In this document: positions 22,901-33,099 of the stretch, in pieces
How positions within the stretch are numbered: the first letter of the stretch is position 1
How the letters are laid out: each line of letters begins with the position of its first letter
Source of the DNA: an uncultured Clostridia bacterium
GTDB lineage: Bacteria; Bacillota; Clostridia; Christensenellales; UBA1242
NCBI GenBank assembly: GCA_947628205.1
Contig: CANQYX010000008.1
Location: 1-37,409 of the forward strand
Reading direction: 5' to 3'
DNA length: 37,409 nt
Notes under the pieces: generated by a model
The model's input: the letters and a program-made list of their open reading frames with translations, nothing else
The model's database searches: none
What the model was told of the DNA's origin: nothing
Program-made: the position numbers and the translations under genes

Positions 22901-25900
22901 CGGAAGAATATTATCTTTATAATATAAATCCGTCTGTTAGGTCTTCTTCTATAAAATATAACTTTTTTTCAGCAAAGGGATATTCTAAAGAAAATTGTGA
23001 AATAAGCATGGTGAAAAAAGATGCGCAATTAGACATAACATTAAAATTTATTCCGATTGAATATAGCTTTTATGTTTATGCAATAGGGAATGACAATCAG
23101 ATACTTACATCGGATAAATTAATTTATACTGTTGAAAAACCATTTAATGTTTATACCGATGTTACCTTTAATGGTAGAAGAATTAAACCAGAATATTGTG
23201 GTATAATAGATGATGCTGATGTTTGGAGTGCTTATGGATATATGGTAAGATATCCTAAAGTGACACAAGATGAAAAAATTGCTACATACTCTGTTGGGAC
23301 ATCGCAAACTTATAACGAAAATTCCCCAGGAATTACCTTTGGCGTTGAAAAAGATTATTTAGGTGGAATAGATTATCAACTTGTTTTACGAGAGATAGAA
23401 ATTTCGGGCAAAAAATATAAATATGCCAAGATTGCAAATAACATATCCGAAACTGGTGGCGGAGGAATTTGGCAATCTGTTGCGGGAAATGTGTTTGGAG
23501 AAGTTTATAGTGATGTAAGCATCATGCAAATGGGTCCAGATAGCAATCAGGCACACACCAATATTCCGTGCATACTCATTCTTGACGATTATTCATCAAT
23601 AAATGTAAAAATTAAAAACGTTAAATATTCTTTCCAAGACAACGATTTAACCAAATATCAGGAAAAATATTTAACCACCGAAAATCAATATCATTATAAA
23701 CAAAACGATAATGATATGGGAGACCTTTATTACAATAATGCCGGCAATGGTTATGTGTATGAATTTTCGTTGGGCAACACATCTTATGCATATAGATATC
23801 TTAGATACGACAAGAGAGAAGGTTTTATTTTTTACATTGTAAATTTCGGTGATAGTTATGCAACGAAGAGTTTAGCTTTCTTTCCTTATGTTTATAGTAA
23901 GCCGGGCGAACTCTTGTATTATGATAGCAGCAGAGAATTTGCGCTTTATGATGAATACTATACAACATCTGTGTTCTACAGTGTTTATGATAATGGTCGA
24001 CTAGAAAAAACAGACATTTTGAATGGCTATCCATATTTGCGATTTGAATCAGGAAAGACATACGAATTTTGGTATGAAGTTACCTTTAAAAGAATTGAAT
24101 TAGATTTTGAAGGGTTTTTACTGGCTAAAAATTCAACTTCGCGGGCAAATAAAGCGGATGTTTTAAATATTAGTTATTCATTAAATTCTATTGACGAGCC
24201 AGAAAATTTAACCGTGTTCTGGGGCGCTAATTTAAAATGCGATGGACCAGAATATGTTGGCGAAGAAACGGATGAAAATAAATTTTATAGATTTAAAATA
24301 ACAATGCCAGACATCTATTTAAAGTTTGGCTATAAAGCAAATGAAATAAATTACGAAATAATTTATTCTAAGTATTTTACAACGGCGGAAAAGGTAAATG
24401 CCGATCCTAATTATAAGCAGATATACGTAATTTTTAAAGGTGGGCACGATTTGTTGCGCTACAGTGGAGATCTTTTAAGTGTGGCAACTGCAAGATCGGA
24501 TTATTTGTTGAGAAGCAGTAGCACTAGCAGGTTTAGCTCAACCGATATTAATTTTAATTATGTTAGCAAATATCCTTACAATGACCCTAGCAGTGTCAGT
24601 ATAATTATAAAAGCTATTGTTGGCGAAATCGACAACTCAATTCCGTTGTATTACGAACAGGGCAGCGAGGATTATTCCAATTATACTTTACCTTTTGTTG
24701 TTTCTAAAAATTACGATTTGCAAGATATTATAAGCAGTGAAAAAGATTTTAGTTGGACAAACACTTCTATGGCGTATTGGGGGTTAACTTCCAATAAATC
24801 GGTTTTGTTGAAATCGGGCTTTACGCACATTGCAACAAATGTTGGCGACAACAGCTTGAATTTGAGAGCAATTAACGCCATGTCTCAAACTGAGTTAGAT
24901 GGCATTTTTGAAAACGCGCTTGGCAAAAACGAAGGGCAGAGGGTCGTTGTGCTTTTAAGGAATTATTCGCCTGTGCTAAACTTTACTAATCCTCTTGATT
25001 ATGAACGATGGTTCTTTGAAATTGGCGAGTCGGTTGGAAATAGTTATAGCGTGGATAGCGATGTCGTTTACTACAAAGTGTTTAGTTTAAAAACCAATTC
25101 TTTTGGCAGTTTGCAGGAAGGTTTTGTTGCGACAAACCTTGATGGCCAAGAATTTTTGACTAAAAACCCTTTAAAAATTAAAGAGGACGACCCTTATTTA
25201 AAATTGTTGTTTGCAACCTACGAACTTCAAATTAATGTGGGCGAGTTCTTATATAATGGCAATGAATATGTAATTTCAAATTTGGCTAACCAAAACAGGC
25301 AGTTTGAAGTTAAATCTATTAATGGCAACATGGCATATCAATTGGCGGATGACACATGGCTAAAATTCGTTCAAGAAGATAATGTAATTAAACCATATTT
25401 AATTGTTAGCAAAATAACTTGGAAGCAGGTTCTAAAATTTGATATTTCAACCGGAATTTTAAGTTTGTCTGACGGCGCAAACAACTTTGAATTGCTTGTG
25501 TATGTGCCAATAAATAACGCCGATGGATATTTAAGTTATAATGCGGATAACCAAGATTTGATTGGTTTGTATTATGAATCTCCTCAATTTAAACTTACGG
25601 ACGGCTTAGGCAACCCTATTCAGGTTGAATCTAATTTGCTTACTGCGTTAAATATTGATTTTGGCGCGCAAGATGCAAGTGCTTCCAATGTTCGCCAGTT
25701 AACAATTCAATTAAAACCAAAACAATACAGCCAAAATTTCGACACTTTTGGCAATGGCATATTTGGAGAAAATCAATATACAGCAGATGGCGTTGCAAAT
25801 TCGCTTGGCCTTAAAGTTTTTGCCGGCACTAATTTAAAAGTTGGGGTGGATACCTCGGTTGCACAATTGCAAAATTCAGACCAAACAGATAGTTTAACCT

Positions 25901-28900
25901 ATTATTCAATTTCGTTCATTTTGCCAACCCATCTTGAAGCAATTTATACGGTTGAACGCGATTTGTCCAACACTATAATTTACATTATTCCGCGCCTGAT
26001 GGCTAAAACCGGCCATGCAAATTTCTATGTATATCCTGTTCATGGCTATATGCTGGAAAATAGTTCTTTGCAAGATGGCACACCTATAATTGTTTACGAG
26101 TTGGAAGATTATTCCGGCCCAGAAACAGCTTTAACCGCAACCTCAGCCGATGCCTCAGTGCAAATTTTGAAAAATGCTTATTATAAAATTTGCTACAAAA
26201 TGTTAGATTATTACATTCCACTATATTATCGCGGTGTGGGCGAGGAAGTTAGTGATTTCTATAAATACACCGAAAATATAGATGAAAATAGATATAATGT
26301 AACCGAAAGCACAACCTTCCCAGCAGTTACCGACATTTTGGGGGATGAATTTTCCGATTTGTCTGGCGGATTTGATTGGGCACTAACATCTAATAAAACA
26401 GTTTTGATGGAGCAAGGGTTCAATTTTGTGTTAAAACCTGGCGAGGATGAAGGTGTGGATGAAATTTTAAGCCTCGATACCATTCAACAAGACAACCTTG
26501 ATGCAATTTTCGACAAAGCGCGTTTGGGCAGCTCGCACGTTGAGTTATATAGAAGCATCTATCCTTTATTGGCAGGGGTAGAAGGGGATTATTCTTACGA
26601 TTACCAAAAAATAATATTTGTTTTAACAGGCGCAACTGCCTTTGATAGAACTTACGCAAAATATTATCTTGTCAGCGGCATAGATGTTGGCTCTTATTTA
26701 GGCGATTTAGAGCCAAAAGAATTAAATGCAACCATAGACGAATTGGAAAATTATCCTTATTTATATCCAGTTTATAAACAGTACGAATTACGTTTATTTA
26801 CCGATGTATTCAACAATGATTTGTTAAAGGAAAATCAAAAAGTTATCGTAACCACAAATAATCAATATTATAATGTTGATAACGAATTGTCCCCTTGGAT
26901 TGGCTACGACACAGAAAACAAAGCAGAAGTTATTTATGAACATAGAGATGTTGTGGTTGGGCAAACACTATCATTTGATGGCACAAATTTAATGTTAGAT
27001 AGAATTATTTCGTCTGGCTTTACCTTCCAAGTTGCTGTGCCATTAGATGCAGTTCTTGGCGGCACCGCAACCGATAGAAATGATGGCTCTGGGTATATTT
27101 ATTTAAGCAACCCAAGTTTAAAAACTTATTATTCAAAATTAACATGGATAATAAATGAAAACGACACAGAAGTTTTAACGCGCGAATTTGATTTAGACAC
27201 TGCAACCGACCTTAACTTTAGTTATCAAATTCAGGGCGAAACCACCGTTCGCTTATTGTTAACTCCGCGCGAAATAACCGAAATTTTACAAGCGGGCGAA
27301 AAAACAGAAGATTCTTACAAAACCGGCGTGGGTGGAAGAATTATCTCTTCTCAAACAGTATCTTCAGATTCTCCAAACCGTTTGCAAAATTTAATAGACA
27401 ACACTGTTAATTTAAATGAGTTTACCGTGTTCGCCGGCTCGAGTTTAAATTTAATTAAAGCTAAAACTAATTTTGACTATTATTCAATTAATGTTACCGC
27501 ACCGCTTTATTTAAAAGATTTGGTTGAGGCTCTAAAAGGTGTTGCTAATAGGGAAATTAAATTTGACATTTTGCAATATCTAAGCACAACTACATCTGCC
27601 GTGTCCGATTATACAATTTATCCAATGCATGGCTATAAATTGGATGTTGAAAATTTATCGCCATTAAAATATTCTGATGGTAGGGAATTAAATGTTGACT
27701 TGCTAACAAATGCTAGTGTTGGCTCAATGATTTTGTCCTCCACCTTAAATTATTTTGTATGTTATTCTCTTGTGGATTCTACAATTCCACTTTACTACTA
27801 TAGCGAGGCAATAGACAATAAAAATTACACCTCGTTAACCGTAGATTTCAACATTAATTCTCCAAATATTGATTTATCTGGTGTTAAACCAGATGGGGTG
27901 GATGTAAACGGATGGATAATTTCAACTAACGTTAACGATTTAACAAATCAATTCACACACATCTTAAATAAAGAAAATCAAATTGAAAGGATAGAAACAC
28001 AGCAACAAATTTTGGATATTTTTGCCGATTCGCAAACTGTAACCTTGTTTAGAGATAATGGCATGTCGGATAAATACGATTATGATTCTTGGACATTTGA
28101 AATTGGCGAAAGTTTACGCACCAAAACAGCAACATATTTTATTGTTAAAAACTTTGTAACTCTTTCAACAAGTTATGGTACAATTCCATTTATGTTAATT
28201 TCTGCCGATTCAGATAGCACGGTTGGCCCATATATACGACCTATGGTTTTAAAAGAGTATAGCGTTACAATAGATAACCTTTCTTACGATAGCGAAACAA
28301 TGCAGGATACTACAATTCACGCAAAAGATGCTAATAATCTGTCAACTTATTTGGGTGTTGGTGGGGAAGGCAAATTTGTTGTTAATCCAAATTTAATTCA
28401 AAATCAGTTTGGCAAAGGATACACACTTTCAACGTTAATTAAAAACACGTCTAATTATAACTATCAGTTCTTTAACAGTTTTATCAGCAAACCTTCGTCT
28501 TTCTTCTTAAAACAAGATTTCTTATCTAACCTAGACACTACAAGCCAGTGCGATGGCAATTATTGGTTTGTGTTTAACTATGGCTATCAAATTTCTGGCT
28601 GGAAGGTTATGTACCTTTTAGATAATAAAGTTTACGACCTTTACATTTTAGGCGATAGTTGGCAAGAAAAAGAGCACACTGTTGGTGGCATAGAAAATTC
28701 AATATCCGATTTAAATTACATTTACCTTGCAAGCCTTGCAGGATATTTGGATTCTAATTGTTTTGACAGCGCAAGGCCAGCAGAATTAATCTTAATTCCT
28801 TGTTGGCAAGCGGTTAAAATTGCTCCAATATATATGAGCGGAACAAATTTAAGTTCAATCAGCTTTAATTATGGCGACAATTACAATCTTTCAAAATACG

Positions 28901-31900
28901 AGTCAAGATACACGCCTTTGGGGCAAACACTCATGTTCTTTGCCGCACCAAGTTATGTTGAAAACGAAACGAAGGGCATAATTTTAAATCCTAACACTTC
29001 AAGCGGAACGGTTGAAACAATTGCATGGAATTATAGAAATTTAACTTACACAGATTATTCTTATTCAAATGGCGAGTTTAAAATAAATCTTGCACCTAAA
29101 TTTGCAAACAACATTCATAAAATAGATTTACAGATAAATGAAATAAAACCATTAAGTGAAAATGGCAAAAATAAATATGTTTTAAATAGCAAGAATTATT
29201 CTTTCGACCCAACAAATAAATTTGTTTTAACCGAATATACTTACAGCAATAAAGATTTGTATAAAGATGCTGATTTCAGCTTTACTTCACTTGCCGACTA
29301 TAAAAAAGCTGGCGAATATTTATGGGCGGAAAATTATGCAAAAGTTTTAAACGATTTCAATTTAAAATATAGCCAAGCAATTGCGGTATCAAGTTTATCA
29401 ATTTTTAACAAAATTTATTACACTGGTTCAAGCATAACTGTGGGCAACACAGAATATGAAGGGCAAAGTTATCCTTCAATTGAATGTGCGCCATCTGCGC
29501 TAAAATCGATGTATATCTATCTAGCAAACAACCAAAAAACAGGTTTAATGCCAGCATTCTTAACCAAATATTACGAATTAGTTTTATGGCACAATCAAGG
29601 CATAACCACAACTGGCAATCCGGTTGACTATGCGTATGCCACAGATTTATACAATCAAAACGAACATAAAGATGAAATAACAGAAAATAACTTTGTGCTG
29701 TACGACATTTGGCGCTATTCACAAACTTTGAATAATGGTGTTTATGATTACTCGCTAAAACCTCATTATTTTAGAAAATACTATTATTTAAATGTCAAAA
29801 CCATTTTAGATGAAACTAAACAAGTTGGCGAATATGGCTATCTAATTGTGTCGGCTAAAGACAATTTGGATAATGGCAATAAGTCCGAAAATTTCCTTGC
29901 AATTTATCTGGACGGAAGCATGAAGTTCTTCTCGTTTGCAGCTGGAAATGATTGGAGCGGATTGCTATCTCACACCAATGTTTCAGCAGAAAATGCAACC
30001 ACCGAATTGATTAAAGATTTAACACCAGTTGACAAGATAAAAATCTATGCTGGCTGTGACTTGTGTCTGTCTGTTTACGACCAAAGCAAAGACCCAACCG
30101 CTATGGCTTCTGGGCATTACGATGAAATGATTGGCTACAAATGGACATCGTTAATCTGGTATGATAGAGATGGGCATGAAAACTTTACCTCTAACCCAAA
30201 CAAAAGTTATGAAAACGATATTTCAAAAGAGTCAATAGATGAATTTGCACTTTCAACTGCAGAAGTTTGCGATATTGACGTTGAATTTGGCAAGATTGAA
30301 TATTCGTTTGACATAGTTTTGGTGGATAGAAATGCCGGTTCGTTTAGTTATGTCGACAATGAAAATAACTCCAAAATTGGCTATAAAATTCTTGAAGATT
30401 TGCAAATAAAGGTTGGAGAAATAAACATAATAAGTTATTCTGCAACGCTGGGCTATGAGTTTGCAGAAAATGCGTTTGTGTTAATAAAAAATGGGCAAGA
30501 AACTGTTTTGGCAACCTATTCAAGCTTAAAACAGGGCAATCAAATAAATCAGTCCTTGCAAATAAATCTAACCGGAGAATGGTTGAGGAAGAATTTGTAT
30601 GCTAATTATACGGACTATTCGTTGTCTATAACCTATTTGGGCGAAATAGACATTAACACAACCAAAATAATGTTCAATTTATATGCAAGAACGTTCGATT
30701 CAAGCCAGTTGGCAACAACCAAGTTGGAGGATATTCTATTAACAGAAAATTGGATAGTTGGCACAGATGTCTCGTTAGAGGATTCGCGCCTGTTTGCGCC
30801 AATTGAAAGTGGCGGATATGGCTATGTGTTTGATGGAAAACAATATGTGGTTATAAAAAGTTATAGCTATGTTGCAAAAAATCCGTTAAATGATAGCAAT
30901 GCACTTGATCAATACGATTTTATATTGAGCGAAATTCCAACAGCCAGATATAATATAACAGAATTTTTAAGCGATAATTTAGGCATTTCAACCGGCACAA
31001 TTGCCGCAAACAGAAATGTTTATATAGTGGTAGAAGTAAGGCCATTGTTGTATGTTGATGTGGAATTTATTATGGCAGATTACGACACAAACACCACAGT
31101 TAGGCAAATAACAATTCAAAATCAAAATACAGATAAATTAAATGCCTTATCGTTAACACTTACTCGAAACAATGGCTATGTTGAACAATATGGCGTTAAC
31201 TATTTCCAAGTTCAAGGCAACACAAGGTTATATACTTTCTTTAATCAAGAAAATGTTATTCCTAGTGAAAAATTGATTTATAACGCAAATAGATATTCGG
31301 GTGTGGATTATAAACTTAACACTTTAAACTTAAATGAAAACAAATTTACAATAACAGAAAATTCAATTTTGCAAATTACGTTTATTCCAAAACTTTTAAG
31401 TTTAAATGCCGAATATCAACTAGATGGCAGCGCAACAGATTTACAAACGCTAAAAGATAAATTGATTGTGGAAAATGCAGAAATTGGTCCACAAGAAAAT
31501 TTACACATCGGTTCGGTTGTTAATTTAACTATTAGCGTTCAATCGGATTATCTGGTTTCAATAACTAGGTTTGGTAATGTTATTGCTGTAATAGGCAATT
31601 CAATTTCGTTCTTTGTAAGTGATAGCGATTATGATTATGGCGCGGTAAATTGCACAATAAATGTTTACAAAAAACCTAACCGCAACATTATAGTAAGGTT
31701 GCAATTATTAGACAGCAACCAACAAACAGCGGCAGATAATTATGGCTCTTTAACAATTATTGTTGATGGCGTGCCAAACGAAAACGCAACTGAAGCAAAT
31801 GTGGTTAGAGGCAAACGCGTTGATGTAACAATGCAGTTAAACACTGGTTATTCTTATGCTGGGCAAATTAATGCACACGGAATAAGAAAAACCGTTCCAC

Positions 31901-33018
31901 TTTCTAATGGATTAATCAATTTAATTGAGTCATTTAGAGTTGAACAACAAGGCGATGTCGAGGTGTTCCCAGATGCTGGCGAATATTTAATTTATATCAA
32001 AAAGGAATTAATCACTTTGGAATTAAATTACAATTCAAACGAGGGCAGATACACCATGTTCAACAACTCATATAATTGCATAAAGAGCGAAACTAATGGT
32101 GGGCAAACGGTTAAAATAACAGGTGCTTATGTTGGCTCGGAAATTAGTTTTGGCACAGTGCGCGAAGTGGCTAACTACGATTTAGATTATTTCTACTATA
32201 TAGATAGTTCAAATGTAAAACATCAAATAGACAATAATCTAACAGTCACAAGTGAATTGTTAAATGCTTGCACCACAGCGAATAATTTCTATATTAATTT
32301 CGGCGTGCAAACAAAACAAAAATATCAGGTTAATTTAAAAGTTACAGCCAGTGTGGTTGGGCTTGAAAATAATCTGCAATATTTCACAAATCTGCAAGAA
32401 TTTGTATCAGGCAAATATTATCCAAGCAATACAAATGTTGAATTTACATTCTTTGGAAGCGTGCTTAACAAATATGATGTTACTGTAACGATAAACGATC
32501 AAGAATTTAAGCCAAATGAACAGGGTTACACAATATGTTCATTCGAGCTAAAAGAGGATACAACAATTGTTGCGAACATCGAACAATCTAAATTCAATTT
32601 AAATGCAAACGAATATCATTACAACCAGTTAAAGGACTTAAACGATCCAGATTTGAAACCGGTTGACGAGAGCGAAAATTTAAACAATTTGCCAAATATT
32701 TCAAGATATAATGATTTAGTTACATTAAATATAGCGTTAGAAGAATCGAATTATAAACTTAAATTAGTTGAAATTATATTCGATGATTACAATTCCTTGT
32801 CAATAGAAATTGTTGATGGTGCAATGGTTGTTAAACTCAACGGTCAGTTAATAATTCCAGATGAAAATGGCATTTATAACATTATGTTAGGGCAGGTGGG
32901 TTACTCTTATTCATTAACACTTTCTAACGATAACTTAACTATAATGTTCGCGGCTAATCAAGATCTTGCATTTAATTTGCACTACATTAATATTAAAGAA
33001 ATTTTGCCTAAACAATAA
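19966..33018 (+). CDS. Giant secreted modular surface protein, 4350 aa
   Basis: The ORF is uninterrupted for 13 kb. The N terminus has a signal peptide: KKLLVVIIATILTLGSGITL with cleavage near LAAA. Residues about 60-300 look like a GLUG or beta-helix type domain (ADIDLSGENWEPIG, FNGQYHTISNLYID, VTGGLVGTLSG). Residues about 300-1500 are beta-rich with many aromatic, Asn and Asp residues and no known domain that I can name. Three modules of about 525 residues follow, beginning IPLYY at 1559, 2084 and 2607. The rest is again beta-rich. There is no LPXTG motif, choline-binding repeat, S-layer homology or C-terminal membrane segment, so the way it stays at the cell surface (if it does) is unknown. 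The ribosome-binding site AAAAAGGGG is used. Adhesion is the usual role of such proteins but is only inferred. A strong terminator follows. Confidence 0.85.
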   Translation: MSKLGVKKLLVVIIATILTLGSGITLAAAIYNTRADNAPRALDVQTLGEGADDWNFDNILRNYKNCSTFEITHKDGLIALRKMVNEDHKNNENNVYDFSGKRVKLCADIDLSGENWEPIGYGIRTEKTCTFRGSFNGQYHTISNLYIDNSKLEKVGTEKLSDGQLKKKSMEQLGLFGYVSNGAIYDLRLDKVNIKVSCYFDANQASFEDQVSVGCLAGKVFNTSIANCVVINGSITNEAKCDNGYAVTGGLVGTLSGDRDKDSTFNGTSAKYDITNCSVQCNIDALNAYTNTASSYGSLYNFDHLWFEGRWRHAVPGGGFIDPNPGWPVSLSTYANITDELETSNYPIIGKYFQFVYSSGIVGFCGASSCAVDYDTNNELFDIRLNIESCYYEGNLKGHTQGLTADICIYNLHAPYAKKVPARYEFDNCIVKEGGSFSGNTASPLDTDYPGENGTLPHEWSGVVKQATHLPSNLPTEYSKADEKLAEFRKIWNKSKTRNGNVYYEVVNTLNNRIVDTDAFVGDGTQFYLPRTNQFNNGVPLSIYYLYEQNEIGQYVPKQNNAIQSKALQVDIKGKGEVELKNIFDYQGKPYTQVLTETKESALYLPYDPTGCNYAEDFNKDSWNPSGDSSLLYGFTITATPNTAEGYELEYMKLVTNNSDGKGTAGSPYKLEVKFVTLDNRERDIKVYFGGYLMVDGTYESAQFTNSDGVTAIRGYAIGAEVSSSVDEDSDTRHIFNEYTFNGNQINEKSNYNFEVFTKASSINVYPSTSLRVNFFTKSGSESWDSIRLIADYSGHTNLNLPLAYTTVESKYDVARDIIDNGKDYNNAEHTPNNSKYGYEDRRGLTDGPMTALIGSTNHGYDELVYVWAVIETQNVTVNTVSKGSNQLNRKVAVIEDNNFNTLNIETLNFNILKNIAPAEDVKTGKFKNEQGLVNRTYFYKDKISILDKYETQFTEQYLKFGKGELTLSPKPIAPAVRTEEYYLYNINPSVRSSSIKYNFFSAKGYSKENCEISMVKKDAQLDITLKFIPIEYSFYVYAIGNDNQILTSDKLIYTVEKPFNVYTDVTFNGRRIKPEYCGIIDDADVWSAYGYMVRYPKVTQDEKIATYSVGTSQTYNENSPGITFGVEKDYLGGIDYQLVLREIEISGKKYKYAKIANNISETGGGGIWQSVAGNVFGEVYSDVSIMQMGPDSNQAHTNIPCILILDDYSSINVKIKNVKYSFQDNDLTKYQEKYLTTENQYHYKQNDNDMGDLYYNNAGNGYVYEFSLGNTSYAYRYLRYDKREGFIFYIVNFGDSYATKSLAFFPYVYSKPGELLYYDSSREFALYDEYYTTSVFYSVYDNGRLEKTDILNGYPYLRFESGKTYEFWYEVTFKRIELDFEGFLLAKNSTSRANKADVLNISYSLNSIDEPENLTVFWGANLKCDGPEYVGEETDENKFYRFKITMPDIYLKFGYKANEINYEIIYSKYFTTAEKVNADPNYKQIYVIFKGGHDLLRYSGDLLSVATARSDYLLRSSSTSRFSSTDINFNYVSKYPYNDPSSVSIIIKAIVGEIDNSIPLYYEQGSEDYSNYTLPFVVSKNYDLQDIISSEKDFSWTNTSMAYWGLTSNKSVLLKSGFTHIATNVGDNSLNLRAINAMSQTELDGIFENALGKNEGQRVVVLLRNYSPVLNFTNPLDYERWFFEIGESVGNSYSVDSDVVYYKVFSLKTNSFGSLQEGFVATNLDGQEFLTKNPLKIKEDDPYLKLLFATYELQINVGEFLYNGNEYVISNLANQNRQFEVKSINGNMAYQLADDTWLKFVQEDNVIKPYLIVSKITWKQVLKFDISTGILSLSDGANNFELLVYVPINNADGYLSYNADNQDLIGLYYESPQFKLTDGLGNPIQVESNLLTALNIDFGAQDASASNVRQLTIQLKPKQYSQNFDTFGNGIFGENQYTADGVANSLGLKVFAGTNLKVGVDTSVAQLQNSDQTDSLTYYSISFILPTHLEAIYTVERDLSNTIIYIIPRLMAKTGHANFYVYPVHGYMLENSSLQDGTPIIVYELEDYSGPETALTATSADASVQILKNAYYKICYKMLDYYIPLYYRGVGEEVSDFYKYTENIDENRYNVTESTTFPAVTDILGDEFSDLSGGFDWALTSNKTVLMEQGFNFVLKPGEDEGVDEILSLDTIQQDNLDAIFDKARLGSSHVELYRSIYPLLAGVEGDYSYDYQKIIFVLTGATAFDRTYAKYYLVSGIDVGSYLGDLEPKELNATIDELENYPYLYPVYKQYELRLFTDVFNNDLLKENQKVIVTTNNQYYNVDNELSPWIGYDTENKAEVIYEHRDVVVGQTLSFDGTNLMLDRIISSGFTFQVAVPLDAVLGGTATDRNDGSGYIYLSNPSLKTYYSKLTWIINENDTEVLTREFDLDTATDLNFSYQIQGETTVRLLLTPREITEILQAGEKTEDSYKTGVGGRIISSQTVSSDSPNRLQNLIDNTVNLNEFTVFAGSSLNLIKAKTNFDYYSINVTAPLYLKDLVEALKGVANREIKFDILQYLSTTTSAVSDYTIYPMHGYKLDVENLSPLKYSDGRELNVDLLTNASVGSMILSSTLNYFVCYSLVDSTIPLYYYSEAIDNKNYTSLTVDFNINSPNIDLSGVKPDGVDVNGWIISTNVNDLTNQFTHILNKENQIERIETQQQILDIFADSQTVTLFRDNGMSDKYDYDSWTFEIGESLRTKTATYFIVKNFVTLSTSYGTIPFMLISADSDSTVGPYIRPMVLKEYSVTIDNLSYDSETMQDTTIHAKDANNLSTYLGVGGEGKFVVNPNLIQNQFGKGYTLSTLIKNTSNYNYQFFNSFISKPSSFFLKQDFLSNLDTTSQCDGNYWFVFNYGYQISGWKVMYLLDNKVYDLYILGDSWQEKEHTVGGIENSISDLNYIYLASLAGYLDSNCFDSARPAELILIPCWQAVKIAPIYMSGTNLSSISFNYGDNYNLSKYESRYTPLGQTLMFFAAPSYVENETKGIILNPNTSSGTVETIAWNYRNLTYTDYSYSNGEFKINLAPKFANNIHKIDLQINEIKPLSENGKNKYVLNSKNYSFDPTNKFVLTEYTYSNKDLYKDADFSFTSLADYKKAGEYLWAENYAKVLNDFNLKYSQAIAVSSLSIFNKIYYTGSSITVGNTEYEGQSYPSIECAPSALKSMYIYLANNQKTGLMPAFLTKYYELVLWHNQGITTTGNPVDYAYATDLYNQNEHKDEITENNFVLYDIWRYSQTLNNGVYDYSLKPHYFRKYYYLNVKTILDETKQVGEYGYLIVSAKDNLDNGNKSENFLAIYLDGSMKFFSFAAGNDWSGLLSHTNVSAENATTELIKDLTPVDKIKIYAGCDLCLSVYDQSKDPTAMASGHYDEMIGYKWTSLIWYDRDGHENFTSNPNKSYENDISKESIDEFALSTAEVCDIDVEFGKIEYSFDIVLVDRNAGSFSYVDNENNSKIGYKILEDLQIKVGEINIISYSATLGYEFAENAFVLIKNGQETVLATYSSLKQGNQINQSLQINLTGEWLRKNLYANYTDYSLSITYLGEIDINTTKIMFNLYARTFDSSQLATTKLEDILLTENWIVGTDVSLEDSRLFAPIESGGYGYVFDGKQYVVIKSYSYVAKNPLNDSNALDQYDFILSEIPTARYNITEFLSDNLGISTGTIAANRNVYIVVEVRPLLYVDVEFIMADYDTNTTVRQITIQNQNTDKLNALSLTLTRNNGYVEQYGVNYFQVQGNTRLYTFFNQENVIPSEKLIYNANRYSGVDYKLNTLNLNENKFTITENSILQITFIPKLLSLNAEYQLDGSATDLQTLKDKLIVENAEIGPQENLHIGSVVNLTISVQSDYLVSITRFGNVIAVIGNSISFFVSDSDYDYGAVNCTINVYKKPNRNIIVRLQLLDSNQQTAADNYGSLTIIVDGVPNENATEANVVRGKRVDVTMQLNTGYSYAGQINAHGIRKTVPLSNGLINLIESFRVEQQGDVEVFPDAGEYLIYIKKELITLELNYNSNEGRYTMFNNSYNCIKSETNGGQTVKITGAYVGSEISFGTVREVANYDLDYFYYIDSSNVKHQIDNNLTVTSELLNACTTANNFYINFGVQTKQKYQVNLKVTASVVGLENNLQYFTNLQEFVSGKYYPSNTNVEFTFFGSVLNKYDVTVTINDQEFKPNEQGYTICSFELKEDTTIVANIEQSKFNLNANEYHYNQLKDLNDPDLKPVDESENLNNLPNISRYNDLVTLNIALEESNYKLKLVEIIFDDYNSLSIEIVDGAMVVKLNGQLIIPDENGIYNIMLGQVGYSYSLTLSNDNLTIMFAANQDLAFNLHYINIKEILPKQ
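24640..26214 (+). repeat. Giant protein module 1 (525 codons)
   Basis: It begins IPLYYEQG and contains WGLTSNKSVLLKSGF, LDGIFENAL, VVVLLRNYSPV and EIGESV, then VYPVHGYML late in the module. The same order recurs in the next module. Confidence 0.75.
26215..27783 (+). repeat. Giant protein module 2 (523 codons)
   Basis: It begins IPLYYRGV and contains WALTSNKTVLMEQGF, LDAIFDKA, VELYRSIYPLL, YELRLFTDVF and IYPMHGYKL, in the order of module 1. Protein similarity is clear while the DNA differs, so the duplication is old. Confidence 0.75.
27784..28830 (+). repeat. Giant protein module 3, divergent or partial
   Basis: It begins IPLYYYSE and contains WIISTNVNDLTNQF, ILDIFADS, VTLFRDNG and FEIGESL. 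The second half does not follow modules 1 and 2 clearly, so the right end is approximate. Confidence 0.55.
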
Positions 33019-33026
33019 TAAAAAAA

Positions 33027-33059
33027 ACAGAAAGTTAAACGATAACTTTCTGTTTTTTT
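33027..33059 (+). terminator. Terminator of the giant gene
   Basis: ACAGAAAGTTA pairs perfectly with TAACTTTCTGT around a 5-base loop, followed by seven T. Confidence 0.95.
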
Positions 33060-33099
33060 GTTTAAAAATTATAAGTTATAAAAACTTTTAAAAAAACAC

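Noticed and set aside
29405-29722. 105-residue minus-strand ORF inside the giant gene
   Set aside because: It is an antisense shadow without ribosome-binding site or recognisable motif.
32700-33018. C-terminal anchor (LPXTG, membrane helix or wall-binding domain) on the giant protein
   Set aside because: The last 100 residues show none of these. The end LPKQ is not followed by a glycine, hydrophobic stretch or basic tail.
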